Shown piece after piece: positions 28,459-39,800 of a DNA stretch of 64,000 nt. Both the position numbers and the translations under genes were made by a program. The notes beneath the pieces were generated by a model that was given only the letters and a program-made list of their open reading frames with translations, did no database searches and was not told the origin of the DNA. Location of the stretch: the NCBI RefSeq assembly GCF_000279145.1, contig NC_018178.1, positions 496,001 through 560,000 on the forward strand. The letters run 5' to 3'. Each line of letters begins with the position of its first letter. Positions within the stretch are counted from its first letter, which is position 1. The DNA comes from Melioribacter roseus P3M-2. Lineage in GTDB: Bacteria; Bacteroidota; Ignavibacteria; Ignavibacteriales; Melioribacteraceae.

Positions 28459-30861
28459 ATGAAAAATTTATTATTTCTAATATTGCTGGGCATTTCTCAA
28501 GTTATTGCGCAGAGCGGAGGTAAATTAACCGGGCGCGTACTCGATGCATCGACAAGAAATCCCCTGGAATTTGCTAATTTGGTTTTATTCAACGCCGCGG
28601 ATTCAACTCAGTATTCAGGCACAGTCACCGACAAAAACGGAAATTTTCTTATCGAAAAAATCAGACCCGGAAAATATTATTTGCGCATCAGTTTTATCGG
28701 CTACGATAATCGTTTCATAAACGACCTTACAATTAAACCGAATACCACGCTTGATTTGGGGATTATCGAAATTTCGCCGCGCACTGTCGGCATCAACGAC
28801 GTTGTAGTGAGCGGCGAACGAGCGCCGATTTCTTACGAAATAGACAAAAAAGTTATTAATGTGGGACAAAACATAGTCGCCGCTTCAGGCACCGCGGTCG
28901 ATATTCTTGAAAACGTACCTTCAATTACAGTAGACGTCGAAGGCAATGTCAGCTTGCGCGGAAGCACTAACTTTCGGGTTCTTATAGACGGCAGACCGTC
29001 CATATTAGACCCGAATGAAATACTTCAGCAAATTCCCGCCAGCGAAATCGAAAACATCGAGATAATTACAAATCCTTCTGCCAAATACGACCCGGAAGGC
29101 ACAGCGGGCATTATTAATATTGTGATGAAAAAAAATAAGAATATCGGACTGAGCGGATTGGTAGAACTTAACGGCGGACTGAAAGACAAATACGGCGGCG
29201 AAATAATAACCGACCTCAAAAGCGACAAACTCGATATTAATCTCGGCTTAAACTACAATAAAAGAAATTTCGGAATAGACCAGAATCAAAACAACTGGAC
29301 TAACCGAAACGATATTTATACATATTATAACTCAATCGGCACGTCTAACAGAAACAGAGAATATTACGGAATAAGAGGTTCGATTTCTTACGATTTCGGC
29401 AATAAAAAGATTCTGACTTTCGGAGGCAGAGCGGGCAGCCGTTCGTTCGGAGGCAATTCAAATCTTTATTATACTCAATGGAACTCTTTGAATACGCTTC
29501 CCGAAAGCTATATAAACAGTTCGAACCGAAAGAGGAGCGGCGATTATTATTCCCTCTTTTTAAATTATATACATAATTTTGAAGAAAAAGGTCATCAGCT
29601 TACCGCCGACATCAGCTTTGACCGAGACAATTCCGACGAAGAATCGAGAAACAATCTTGTGCTCGACAACAAAATAGTAGACGGAAAAATAAATACAGAA
29701 TCCGGTCCCGGCAAAGAATTCACCGCTAAAATCGATTATACGCTTCCCCTCGGCGGCGACAGAAAATTCGAAGCGGGATATCAGGGACAAATCGACATTT
29801 CGGACGAATCGATCGGACTGTTGAATTATAATCCGGTAACTTCAAATTATGATTTCATTGAGGAGTACAGCCATACCACCAAATATAACCGGAACGAATC
29901 GGCTATCTATTCGTTGTTCCAGGATAAAATCGGAACATTCGGATACCAATTCGGATTGAGAGCCGAATATACCGGCAGGTCCGTCGAAATTCCCGACAGC
30001 AGTCTTGAATTCACTCTTTACAGATGGGACTTTTTCCCATCGCTTCATATTTCGTACGAAATTTTCGAAGGCAACGAAATAATGACAAGTTACACACGGC
30101 GAATTAATCGTCCCAGAGGATGGGAATTCGAACCGTTCTATACATGGATGGACGCATATAACGTTAGAATCGGGAACCCTTCCCTTCTGCCCGAGTATAT
30201 CGATTCATACGAACTCGGCTATCAAACTTTGATCGGCAACACTGTATTTTCGGTTGAAACTTATTACCGCGTAGTAAAAAACAAAAAAGAACGCGTACGC
30301 TCTGCTTTTTCGGATAACGTTACTTTGATGAGCGTGCAAAATGTCGGCACCGATTATTCGCTTGGAACCGAACTCTTTTTGAATTTCGATTTGATAAAGA
30401 ACTGGAATATAAACCTGATGGGCAATCTCTACAACTACCGTATAAAAGGGCGATTAAACGACATACCTTTCGAAAGAAGCAGTTTCAACTGGAACGTTCG
30501 ATTCAACAACTCGATAAAATTGACAACGAGCACCACGCTTCAATTTAACTTAATTTACAACAGTCCGAGCGTATCCTCGCAAGGCAGGCGCGAATCCTTC
30601 ATGTTTACAAATCTTGCACTGAAACAGGAATTTCTCAATAAAATGCTGAGCGTAACGCTTCAGGTAAGAGACCTGTTCGGCACCGCTGAATTCGAGATGC
30701 AGGAAGAATCTCACGACTTTTACAATTACAGTCATTTCAAACGGGAAGCTCCGATTGTAATGCTCAATCTCCGTTTTAACATAAACAACTATAAAAACAA
30801 CCGTCGCGAAAATCAGGGCGAAGACATGCCTCCGAACGGAGGAGTATCTGATGATTTTTAG
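28459..30861 (+). CDS. Outer-membrane beta-barrel receptor (TonB-dependent-like, OMP_b-brl type)
   Basis: An 800-residue protein: signal peptide (MKNLLFLILLGISQVIAQ), a carboxypeptidase-regulatory-like beta sandwich (about 22-105, LTGRVLDASTRNPLEFANLVLF), a plug (about 120-225, EILENVPSITVDVEGNVSLRGSTNFRVLIDGRPS) and an outer-membrane barrel. The plug and barrel are of the Bacteroidota outer membrane beta-barrel family that is related to, but distinct from, classic TonB receptors. The substrate is unknown. I start at ATG 28459 because AAAGGAG precedes it and the signal peptide begins there. It diverges from the PAS activator. Confidence 0.88.
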   Translation: MKNLLFLILLGISQVIAQSGGKLTGRVLDASTRNPLEFANLVLFNAADSTQYSGTVTDKNGNFLIEKIRPGKYYLRISFIGYDNRFINDLTIKPNTTLDLGIIEISPRTVGINDVVVSGERAPISYEIDKKVINVGQNIVAASGTAVDILENVPSITVDVEGNVSLRGSTNFRVLIDGRPSILDPNEILQQIPASEIENIEIITNPSAKYDPEGTAGIINIVMKKNKNIGLSGLVELNGGLKDKYGGEIITDLKSDKLDINLGLNYNKRNFGIDQNQNNWTNRNDIYTYYNSIGTSNRNREYYGIRGSISYDFGNKKILTFGGRAGSRSFGGNSNLYYTQWNSLNTLPESYINSSNRKRSGDYYSLFLNYIHNFEEKGHQLTADISFDRDNSDEESRNNLVLDNKIVDGKINTESGPGKEFTAKIDYTLPLGGDRKFEAGYQGQIDISDESIGLLNYNPVTSNYDFIEEYSHTTKYNRNESAIYSLFQDKIGTFGYQFGLRAEYTGRSVEIPDSSLEFTLYRWDFFPSLHISYEIFEGNEIMTSYTRRINRPRGWEFEPFYTWMDAYNVRIGNPSLLPEYIDSYELGYQTLIGNTVFSVETYYRVVKNKKERVRSAFSDNVTLMSVQNVGTDYSLGTELFLNFDLIKNWNINLMGNLYNYRIKGRLNDIPFERSSFNWNVRFNNSIKLTTSTTLQFNLIYNSPSVSSQGRRESFMFTNLALKQEFLNKMLSVTLQVRDLFGTAEFEMQEESHDFYNYSHFKREAPIVMLNLRFNINNYKNNRRENQGEDMPPNGGVSDDF

Positions 30862-30866
30862 AACTC

Positions 30867-30894
30867 AGGCTGTCCTGTTTTGACAGGACAGCCT
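30867..30894. terminator. Hairpin terminator between convergent genes
   Basis: AGGCTGTCCTGT (30867-30878) and ACAGGACAGCCT (30883-30894) form a perfect 12-bp stem with a TTTG loop. The downstream tracts are only moderately T-rich on either strand, but the position between the convergent receptor and GNAT/nitrilase genes suits a shared terminator. Confidence 0.78.
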
Positions 30895-30898
30895 TATT

Positions 30899-32434
30899 CT
30901 ATTCTTTCCAGTCGATTTTATAGAGGTCGAGTCTTCTGTCGTTCCAATTCCTGGTTGTTCCTTGCAGTCTTGCTTTTCTGAGTAATTCAATATCCACATC
31001 ATGGATAACAACTGTTTCCACATTTGGCGTACATTCCGCTGCGATACCGTCGCGCGCAAAAACGAAATCCGAAGGAGTGAGAATTGCCGACTGAGCGTAC
31101 TGAATATCCATATTTTCAACTTCCGGCAGATTTCCCACGGTTCCCGCCATAGCCACGAACACCTGATTCTCGACGCAACGAGCCTGAGCGCAATATCTTA
31201 CCCGCAAATATCCTTTCCTTTCGTCCGTACAGAAAGGAACGAATATTATATCGGCTCCTTTTTCGGTGGCTATTCTAGCAAGCTCCGGAAACTCAACGTC
31301 GTAACAAATTTGAATCGAGATTTTTCCTGCGTCGGTCTCAAAGACCTCCACTTTGTCGCCGGGTTCGACTCCCCACCATTTCCTTTCATTAGGCGTAATA
31401 TGAATTTTATATTGTTTGCCTATTTCTCCGTTTCTCTTGAAGAGGAAAGATACGTTATAAAGGTGGTCGTTTTCGTTTACAAAATGCGACCCGCCGATAA
31501 TATTCACGTTGTATTTGATTGCCAGATTGGTAAAAAGCTCGAGATATTGCGGAGTAAAATTGCTCAGTTCGCGGGCTGCAAGTCCCGGTCTTTTATTATC
31601 GATGAACGACAGGAGTTGAGTAGTAAGCAATTCGGGGAACAAAACAAAATCACTTTTATAACCGGACGCCACATCGACAAAGTATTCGCATTGTCGCGCA
31701 AACTCGTCGAAGTTATCTATCTTTCGCATTCTGTATTGAACCACGCAAATTCTGACAGGCTGCGAACTGTAATATTTCTTTTTTGACGTCGGCGAATAAT
31801 TGAGATTCGTCCATTCCAGAAGCGTCGCATAACCCGCCGATTCTTTATCCGTATTCAGGTATTTAGGTATCAGTCTTTTAAGTACAAAACCGTTGGATAA
31901 TTGGGTGGTCAACACCGGGTCATAAATTATTTTTCTCGAGACCCTGTCCACGTATTCCTCGATAGAAATTTTATCCTTGAAGTCGTTGTAACCGGGCACT
32001 CTGCCGCCTATAACGATTCTTTTAAGATTTTTTTGGCGAGCCAATTCCTTGCGAGCTTCGTACAAACGACGCGCTAATTTCATGCCTCTGTACGCCGGGT
32101 CTACCATAATTTCGATGCCGTAGAGCGTATCGCCCTGAGGATTATGGTTTGTAATATATCCTTTGCTGCTGATATCGAACCAGCTATGCTCTTCGTCGTA
32201 GATATCTATATCGACAATCAAACTTGAAGAAGAAGCGATTATTTTTTTCTTATACTCAATAACAATCTGGCCTTCCGGGAATATTCGCAACTGGCTTTCT
32301 ATTTGTTCCTTTGTCCACGGGTTCATCCCGGGGAAGCATTTTTTTTGCAGTTCTACCAGATCGTCGTAATCCTCCGGCCGTAAATTCCGGATTGTTATTT
32401 TTTTCTGAAATTGGTCCAGATTTTTTATTGTCAT
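30899..32434 (-). CDS. Bifunctional GNAT acetyltransferase/carbon-nitrogen hydrolase
   Basis: A 511-residue fusion. Residues about 12-185 are a GNAT domain ([22 protein letters not shown] is the acetyl-CoA loop). Residues about 225-500 are a nitrilase-superfamily amidase with the Glu-Lys-Cys triad visible in [22 protein letters not shown] and [11 protein letters not shown]. This two-domain arrangement is a known bacterial family of unknown substrate; an amide or N-acyl metabolite is likely. It is cytoplasmic. It follows ppc by 10 bp on the same strand and ends at a shared terminator. Confidence 0.92.
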   Translation of the reverse strand: MTIKNLDQFQKKITIRNLRPEDYDDLVELQKKCFPGMNPWTKEQIESQLRIFPEGQIVIEYKKKIIASSSSLIVDIDIYDEEHSWFDISSKGYITNHNPQGDTLYGIEIMVDPAYRGMKLARRLYEARKELARQKNLKRIVIGGRVPGYNDFKDKISIEEYVDRVSRKIIYDPVLTTQLSNGFVLKRLIPKYLNTDKESAGYATLLEWTNLNYSPTSKKKYYSSQPVRICVVQYRMRKIDNFDEFARQCEYFVDVASGYKSDFVLFPELLTTQLLSFIDNKRPGLAARELSNFTPQYLELFTNLAIKYNVNIIGGSHFVNENDHLYNVSFLFKRNGEIGKQYKIHITPNERKWWGVEPGDKVEVFETDAGKISIQICYDVEFPELARIATEKGADIIFVPFCTDERKGYLRVRYCAQARCVENQVFVAMAGTVGNLPEVENMDIQYAQSAILTPSDFVFARDGIAAECTPNVETVVIHDVDIELLRKARLQGTTRNWNDRRLDLYKIDWKE

Positions 32435-32444
32435 TTTTCCTCCA

Positions 32445-35192
32445 TTATCCTGTATTTCTCAAACCCGAAGATATTCCGTTGACAGTAGCCCGGAGCAGGT
32501 TCAGTATTTTTTTCTTTTTGTCGCCGGGCAATTTTTTATTTCTGTACAACTTTAAAAATCTTATTTGAATAAAACTTACCGGATCAATATAAGGATTGCG
32601 CAGCAGAATTGATTGCTGTAATATTTTGTTTGAACCGAGAAGTTCTTTTTCCCGCGTGATTTTCAATACGGCTTCCACGGACCTCCTATATTCTTCCTCG
32701 AAAGAATTAAAAATCTTTTTGTTGGCTTTGTTTTTAACGCACAACTCGCTGTAATATTCACGCGCTATCATTACATCGGTCTTGAGCAAAACCATTTCAA
32801 TATTTTGAATCAACGTTTTGAAAAAATTCCACGAATTAAATATTTCCGACAATTCTTTCCATGTGGTTAGTCCTTCCCTGACCGCTCGGTTTATTGCATA
32901 GCCGAATCCGTACCATCCTGACAAAGTTTGACGGTTTTGCGTCCATGCAAAAACCCACGGTATGGCTCGTAGATTTTTAATGTCGTTTCCTTTTTTACGC
33001 GAAGCCGGTCTTGAACCGATTTCGATATTTTCTATTACGTCTATCGGCGTAGCCGTTCTGAAATATTCAATGAAGTTTTCCGACTCAATCAGAGAACGGT
33101 AGTGTTCAAACGCATAACCGGAAATTTTGTCGAACAGATTATTGTACCTGAATAAATACTCCGGCTGTTTCTTTAATTCAGTATAAATAGTGGCAATCAA
33201 AACCGCCGACGAAAAATATTCGAGACTTCTGATAGCCAATTGAGGAACCAGGTACTTAAATGAAATCATTTCGCCCTGTTCGGTAATTTTCAGTTTACCG
33301 TTGACAGTGCCTCTCGGCTGGGAAAGAATCGATTGAAAAACCGGTCCTCCTCCGCGCGAAATGCTCCCGCCTCTTCCGTGAAATAATATTAATTCGATAT
33401 TGTTCCTGTCGCACAGAGCTTTCAGATTGACCTGCGATTTGAACAATTCATAATTCGACGTCAATATACCGCCGTCTTTGTTGCTGTCGGAATACCCGAG
33501 CATTACATATTGAATTTTATTTCTGCATTCGAGGTGATTCCTGTAAGCTCTGTTATCGAACAATTCTTTCATTATATTTTGCGACTCTCTCAAATCTTCG
33601 ATTGTTTCGAATAGCGGCAATATATCGAGCTGCGAATTCAGTATTTTGTTTTTCCTTACTTTAATAACGCCGGCTTCTTTTGCCAGCAGCAATGCAGAAA
33701 GGACGTCGCTTACGCTGCTGCAATTGCTTATTATGTAGTCCTTACTGCTGTTTGACGAAATATTTTCGCGCGACCATTTAATCAAGCCGATTTCCCCGAG
33801 CACCTGTTTCGTCGGTTGTTTCAGCTCTGTATTTATCCCTATTAACGGTCTGTCGTTCAAAATTTCCGCGGTAAGAATTTCCGTTTTTTCTTTATCATTG
33901 AGACGCAGGTATTTATTCGTAACTCCGCTCTTTTTTAAAATGTCGTCGATAGCGTTTCTTATCAACGACGAGTTTTGTCTTATATCGAGCGTTGCAAGCT
34001 GAAATCCGAAGGTTTCAATTCGTCGAATAACCGGCAGCAGAAAGTTTTCGGCAATTTCTTTACCCTTGTTCTTTTGAAGACTTATATACATTAAATAGAG
34101 GTCTTCGAGAAGTTGTTTTTCGTTTTTGTACGAATATGCTTCCATCTTCAACGTGCGCGTCAATCTTTCTTCGATTATCAGAAAATACGCTCTGTATATT
34201 TCGCTGGGATTTCGATCTATCGATTCACGAATTTCTTTTCCAAGTTTATTCTTAAATTTTAGCACGTTGCTGATAAGAGCGGGTTCTGCGCCGGTAATCT
34301 TGTAAGAAGCGCTAATTTGTTCGTACAGTTTTTTAATATCGTCTATGTACAGATTCAGGATTACCGATTTCTGGTAATTGAATGTATATTTAGTAACTTC
34401 TTCGGTAACGAAGGGGTGCCCGTCGCGGTCGCTTCCGACCCAGCTGCCGAATCTCAAAAAAGGCTTGCCCGATAGCTTTTCGCCGTAGTTTTCTTTTAAT
34501 TTATAATCGAGGCGCGCGTAGAATTCCGGCAACACCTGATATATTATATTTTTAAGGAAAAAGATTATTCTTTCTATCTCATCATAAACCGTAATTTTGG
34601 AAGACCTGATTTCCTCCGTTTGCCAGAGTAAAGTTATTGTAGTGTAGATTTGTTTTTCAATTTTTCTGTATTCGAAACCGGCTCGGTTGACCTTCTCTCT
34701 CATCAAAAGAAGTTTCGTTATTTCGAGAATTTTCCGAAGTATTGTCTCGCGCGTCGCTTCAGTCGGATGAGCGGTAAATACCGGGGATATCTCGGTCTTT
34801 TCAATCACTTTTTTCAGGAGCTCGGCTTCGACGTTTTCCTCTTCTATGACTTCAATCAATTTATTCCACGTATCGCCGTTGTTTTCTTTTTCTCTCTTTA
34901 ATATTTGGAACACCTCGTCGGCTGCATTTACTATAAGGAAATAGATATAGAAAGCTTTTACGACTTTGCGAGCTTTGTTTTCATCGAGAGCAGCCACAAT
35001 CCTCTTAATTTTTTTCTTTGCTTCCACTGTATTTCCCGATCTGAATTCTTTCGACAAAACCCGAAGGTTTTCAACGGCATTAAATATTTCTCTGCCCTCT
35101 TGCTCTATTAAAATATTGCCGAGAATTGTTCCCAGCTCTTTAATATTGCGACGCAGATTGTCGTCGATAATAATTTCTTCTTTCCGCAGCAT
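32445..35192 (-). CDS. ppc: Phosphoenolpyruvate carboxylase
   Basis: This enzyme makes oxaloacetate from PEP and bicarbonate, feeding the TCA cycle. The catalytic histidine motif [12 protein letters not shown] (H142), the glycine loop [39 protein letters not shown] and the C-terminal LRNTG are all intact over 915 residues. I start at ATG 35192, which has AAGGAG upstream; the longer frame begins with unrelated hydrophobic residues. It diverges from the rhomboid gene over 72 bp and is cotranscribed with the GNAT/nitrilase gene. Confidence 0.97.
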   Translation of the reverse strand: MLRKEEIIIDDNLRRNIKELGTILGNILIEQEGREIFNAVENLRVLSKEFRSGNTVEAKKKIKRIVAALDENKARKVVKAFYIYFLIVNAADEVFQILKREKENNGDTWNKLIEVIEEENVEAELLKKVIEKTEISPVFTAHPTEATRETILRKILEITKLLLMREKVNRAGFEYRKIEKQIYTTITLLWQTEEIRSSKITVYDEIERIIFFLKNIIYQVLPEFYARLDYKLKENYGEKLSGKPFLRFGSWVGSDRDGHPFVTEEVTKYTFNYQKSVILNLYIDDIKKLYEQISASYKITGAEPALISNVLKFKNKLGKEIRESIDRNPSEIYRAYFLIIEERLTRTLKMEAYSYKNEKQLLEDLYLMYISLQKNKGKEIAENFLLPVIRRIETFGFQLATLDIRQNSSLIRNAIDDILKKSGVTNKYLRLNDKEKTEILTAEILNDRPLIGINTELKQPTKQVLGEIGLIKWSRENISSNSSKDYIISNCSSVSDVLSALLLAKEAGVIKVRKNKILNSQLDILPLFETIEDLRESQNIMKELFDNRAYRNHLECRNKIQYVMLGYSDSNKDGGILTSNYELFKSQVNLKALCDRNNIELILFHGRGGSISRGGGPVFQSILSQPRGTVNGKLKITEQGEMISFKYLVPQLAIRSLEYFSSAVLIATIYTELKKQPEYLFRYNNLFDKISGYAFEHYRSLIESENFIEYFRTATPIDVIENIEIGSRPASRKKGNDIKNLRAIPWVFAWTQNRQTLSGWYGFGYAINRAVREGLTTWKELSEIFNSWNFFKTLIQNIEMVLLKTDVMIAREYYSELCVKNKANKKIFNSFEEEYRRSVEAVLKITREKELLGSNKILQQSILLRNPYIDPVSFIQIRFLKLYRNKKLPGDKKKKILNLLRATVNGISSGLRNTG

Positions 35193-35264
35193 GCAACTCC
35201 TTTTTTCCAATTTTGTTTTATAATTTAAAATAATTATTATGCAAATAAAATCGAGAGCTGCCAA

Positions 35265-35960
35265 ATGATTCCGATATCGGACAATATTCCTTCAAGGCAT
35301 TTTCCCGTAATTAACTGGACGTTAATAGCTCTAAACATAATAATTTTCTTCTTTACGTTGAGCTTAGGAAAAGACGCCGAAATATTTGTAAAACTCTTCG
35401 GGGTTGTACCGTATCGCTTTATTAATGATTTTGATATATACGAAATTTCCACGATATATACATCTATGTTTTTACACGGGGGCTGGGCGCATATTTTCAG
35501 CAATATGCTGGCGCTTTACATTTTCGGAGATAATGTAGAAGACCGACTCGGTTCTTTTCGTTATTTAATTTTTTATTTGTTGACGGGTACGGCGGCGGCT
35601 CTTCTTCATATATATTTAAATCAGGATTCCGTCATACCGACGGTAGGCGCAAGCGGCGCCATAAGCGGCGTAATGGCGGCATATATATTTCTTTATCCCC
35701 GCGCCAAAGTTATTACCCTATTCCCGATTTTATTTATACCATTTTTTATTGACATACCCGCGCTCGTCTATACAGGCGTCTGGTTCATAACTCAATTCTT
35801 CAGCGGATTGCTGTCGATCGTTTCGAACACCGCCGCTTTCGGCGGCGTGGCTTACTGGGCGCATGTGGGAGGATTTGTAGCCGGAGCCGTACTGTTGCCC
35901 TTTATGCTAAGAAACAGGAAAAAAAGAAGAACTTATATTGACGAATTTTATCCATGGTAA
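35265..35960 (+). CDS. Rhomboid-family intramembrane serine protease
   Basis: A six-helix intramembrane protease of 231 residues. The catalytic serine is S130 in GASGAISG and the catalytic histidine is H200 in AHVGGFVAG; the conserved HGGWAHIFSNM segment (71-81) is also there. It cleaves membrane proteins within the bilayer. The C-terminus is a basic cytoplasmic tail. It is followed after 14 bp by an SDH-type membrane protease gene, suggesting joint function in membrane protein turnover. Confidence 0.94.
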   Translation: MIPISDNIPSRHFPVINWTLIALNIIIFFFTLSLGKDAEIFVKLFGVVPYRFINDFDIYEISTIYTSMFLHGGWAHIFSNMLALYIFGDNVEDRLGSFRYLIFYLLTGTAAALLHIYLNQDSVIPTVGASGAISGVMAAYIFLYPRAKVITLFPILFIPFFIDIPALVYTGVWFITQFFSGLLSIVSNTAAFGGVAYWAHVGGFVAGAVLLPFMLRNRKKRRTYIDEFYPW

Positions 35961-35974
35961 GAAAGGAGGAGTAA

Positions 35975-36802
35975 ATGGATTTCCTTGCTCTCTTTTGGTT
36001 ATTTATAATAATATCTTCAATTCAGCCCTTGATAAGAAAAAAGATGCTCGACTCGGCGCGCATTAAGCTGCTCGAATTAATTGAGAAGAAACGTGGGAGT
36101 CGCGTTATTGCGCTCATACATCGCCAGGAAACATTGAGCATGCTCGGTTTCCCTCTTATGAAATATATCGACATCAACGATTCCGAACAAATACTGCGCG
36201 CAATAAAATTAACCGACAAAGACGTTCCGATCGACATAATACTTCATACTCCGGGAGGACTTGTGCTTGCCACAGAACAGATTGCAAACGCCCTCAAAAA
36301 GCACCACGCAAAAGTGACTGTATTCATACCCCACTACGCCATGTCCGGCGGAACAATGATTGCTCTTGCCGCCGACGAAATTGTAATGGATGAAAATGCG
36401 GTGCTCGGTCCGCTCGATCCTCAAATCGGAACCAAACCGGCAGCGTCGATTTTGAGCATATTGAATAAAAAGCCGATCGATAAAATCGACGACGAAACCT
36501 TAATACTGGCGGACGTTTCCCAGAAAGCGATTAATCAGGTCAAAAATGTTATTCTCCGATTGATCGAAGGCAAAATTAATAACGCCGAAGAAGTCGCAGA
36601 AAAATTATCCTCGGGAATTTGGACTCACGACTATCCGATTACCGTGGACGAAGCCATTAACCTGGGTCTGCCCGTATCTACCGAAATGCCAAACGAAGTT
36701 TATCAACTAATGGCTCTCTATCCCCAGACAGCTCAGAGACGCCCGTCGGTGGAATACATTCCTCTGCCCAGGACAAAGGGCGAAAGGACTTCGGAAGAAT
36801 AA
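35975..36802 (+). CDS. SDH-family Clp-fold serine protease, membrane-anchored
   Basis: A 275-residue protein of the serine dehydrogenase proteinase family (PF01972), related to SppA and ClpP. One N-terminal membrane helix (residues 2-20) is followed by the protease fold: HTPGGLVLATEQIANAL, then the catalytic serine S124 in YAMSGGTMIALAADEIVMDENAVLGPLDPQIG (about 121-152). AAAGGAGG precedes the ATG. It lies 14 bp after the rhomboid gene. Members are thought to degrade signal peptides or membrane fragments. Confidence 0.9.
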   Translation: MDFLALFWLFIIISSIQPLIRKKMLDSARIKLLELIEKKRGSRVIALIHRQETLSMLGFPLMKYIDINDSEQILRAIKLTDKDVPIDIILHTPGGLVLATEQIANALKKHHAKVTVFIPHYAMSGGTMIALAADEIVMDENAVLGPLDPQIGTKPAASILSILNKKPIDKIDDETLILADVSQKAINQVKNVILRLIEGKINNAEEVAEKLSSGIWTHDYPITVDEAINLGLPVSTEMPNEVYQLMALYPQTAQRRPSVEYIPLPRTKGERTSEE

Positions 36803-36824
36803 ATCCCCGGAGACATTTTCAATT

Positions 36825-36843
36825 TGACACGTCTAATGTGTCA
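36825..36843. promoter_or_regulatory. Inverted repeat in the promoter region of the tricorn-like gene
   Basis: TGACAC and GTGTCA form a perfect 6-bp inverted repeat with a 7-base spacer. TTGACA within it (36824-36829) could be a -35 box, with AATAAT at 36849-36854 as a -10 box after a long 19-base spacer. A repressor site over the promoter is possible. The evidence is positional only. Confidence 0.4.
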
Positions 36844-36865
36844 CACTCAATAATAAAGAGGCAAT

Positions 36866-39800
36866 ATGAAAAAGATCACTTTAACATTATTTTTAATGTG
36901 CGTTTTCTCAATGGCTGCTCAAGCTCAGGTGGACGCGCGCATGTTTCAAAATCCCGACGTATCGGAGACGCAAATCGTCTTTTCTTACGGCGATGATTTA
37001 TGGGTTGTCGATAAGAACGGCGGCATAGCCCACAAATTAACTTCCCCGAAAGGAATGGAAATGTTCCCGAGATTTTCACCCGACGGCAAATCAATCGCTT
37101 TTATTGCCAATTATTTCGGCAACATCGACATTTTTATAATTCCCGCAACGGGAGGCACGCCGGAGAGAATTACAAATCACGGGTATACCGACCGTTTGAT
37201 CGATTGGTATCCCGACGGTAAAAATTTGATTTTTGCCTCGATGATGAACAGCGGAAGGGAACGATTTAATCAATTTTTCAAAGTAAGTAAAGAAGGCGGC
37301 TTGCCCGAGCAACTTCCGATACCCTACGGCGAAATGGCGTCGGTTTCTCCCGACGGTAAAAAAATCGCTTATACTCCCCGTACTCGAGCATTCCGTACAT
37401 GGAAAAGATACCGGGGAGGAATGAACGCCGACATCTGGATATTCGACCTCGAAAAGAAAACCGCGGAATTGATTATAGAAGGAGACTCGAACGATGAATT
37501 CCCTATGTGGCGAGGCGACAAAATTTATTTCCTTTCCGACAGAGGCAGCGAAAAGAGATTCAACATTTGGCAATACGACATTCCTACAAAGGCGCTAAAA
37601 CAAATCACCAAATTCAAGGATTTCGACATTCATTTTCCCGCGCTCGGCAAAGACGAAATCGTATTTGAAGCCGGCGGCGCAATCTACCTGTTAAACCTGA
37701 ATGACGAATCAACAAGAGAAATAAAAATCAAAGTCGTCACCGACAATATTACTCTTTTACCCAAAGAAGAAAACGTATCGAAATATCTGAGCAACGGCGA
37801 CATTTCGCCTGACGGGAACAGAGTTCTTCTGGAAGCGCGGGGCGAAATCTTTTCGGCGCCTGTAAAAGAAGGCGTTACTTATAATCTTTCCAATTCTTCC
37901 GCCTCGGCCGAAAGATATCCCGCTTGGTCCCCAAACGGCAAATACGCAGCATACTGGAGCGATATAAACGGAGAGTATAACCTTACGATCTATGATTTTG
38001 AGAATCCGGGGAAAACCAAAATTCTGACTGACTTCGTAGACGGCTATCGTTATAATATTTATTGGTCGCCCGACAGCAAAAAATTGGCTTTTATCGATAA
38101 AGCCATGCAGATTCATATCTATGACATGAAAAAAAACAAAACCGTCAAAGTCGACAAATGCAATTACCTCTATCAGGGAGGACTCGATAATTTCAAAGTA
38201 AATTGGTCGCCCGACAGCAAATGGTTGGCGTATGCAAAAGATATGACCAATCGCAGCAGCGCTCTCTTTTTATTTAATCTGGACAATGAGAAATCGCAAC
38301 AATTAACTTCGGGTTTCTATTCGGATTTCAATCCCGTATTCGATCCGGAAGGGAAATACCTTTTCTTTATGACCAACAGGGAACTGAACCCGCTCTACTC
38401 CGACCTCGACAACACATGGATTTATTCCAACACTACAAAACTGGCGGTAGCGACTCTTTCGAAGGATACAAAATCTTTAATGGCAGCAAAGAACGATACG
38501 ACCGCAATTAAAAAAGAAGAAACGGATAAAAAAGACAAAGAAAAGGACGACAAGAAGAAAGACGATAAAAAAGATGAAAAGTCAAAAGACGTAAAAATAG
38601 ACCTTGCCGATTTCGAAAACAGAGTTGAGCTTTTGCCCGTCGAAGCAGGCAATTTTGCCGGGATAGCCGCCGTTAAAGGGAAACTGATATTCCATCGTTT
38701 TCCCAATACGGGCTCCTCTTCAAAGAACAAACCTCTGAAATATCTCGATCTGGAATCGATGAAAGAAAAAGATATAGTCGACGATGCGGACGCTTTCAAA
38801 GTGAGCGCCGACGGAAACAAAATACTGGTTGTTAAGGACAGAGCCGTCTACGTAATCGACGCAAAAGAAAACCAGAAACTAAGCGATCGCGTTTCCACGG
38901 ACAACCTCGTTATGAATATTACGCCTAAAGAAGAATGGAAACAAATATTCAACGACGTTTGGAGATTCGAACGCGACTTCTTCTACGATCCCAATATGCA
39001 CGGCGTCGACTGGAAAAAGATGAAGGAGCGTTACGGTAAATTAATCGACAATTGCATTACCAGAGGAGACGTAAATTATGTTATCGGCGAATTGATCTCC
39101 GAATTGAACGCCTCGCACACATACCGCGGCGGCGGCGATATCGACTATCCCGAATCGAAAGACGTCGGCTATCTGGGCATCGATTGGACGGTGGATAACG
39201 GCAGATTTAAGATAAAGAAAATAATCGAAGGCGCCCCCTGGGATGCAGAAACGCGTTCGCCCCTGAGTCAACCAGCTTTGAATGTAAAAGCGGGTGATTA
39301 TATACTTGCGGTCAACGGCGTTGAACTCGACACAAAAAAAGCGCCCTGGGAAGCCTTTACAGGACTTGCAAATAAAACCGTAGAACTCACCGTCAACGAC
39401 AAGCCGACATTTGAAGGCGCCAGGAAAATTTATGTAAAAACCCTTTCGGCCGAAAATCGACTCCGGCATCTCGCATGGATTGAGTCGAATCGAAAATACG
39501 TCGACCAAAAAACAAACGGCAAAGTCGGTTATATCTACGTTCCGAATACAGGCATCGAAGGTCAAACCGAACTTGTCCGCCAATTCATGGCGCAATTCGA
39601 TAAAGACGGACTGATAATCGACGAACGCTTTAACAGCGGCGGACAAATACCCGACAGGTTTATAGAACTGCTCAACAGAAAGCCGTTGGCATTTTGGGCG
39701 GTGCGCGACGGGAAAAATTGGAAGTGGCCTCCCATAGCGCACTTCGGTCCGAAAGTTATGTTAATCAACGGCTGGAGCGGTTCGGGCGGCGACGCATTCC

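Noticed and set aside
36824-36854. TTGACA and AATAAT as a sigma-70 promoter for the tricorn-like gene
   Set aside because: The 19-base spacing is long and promoters of this lineage may follow other rules; noted only as part of the dyad entry.
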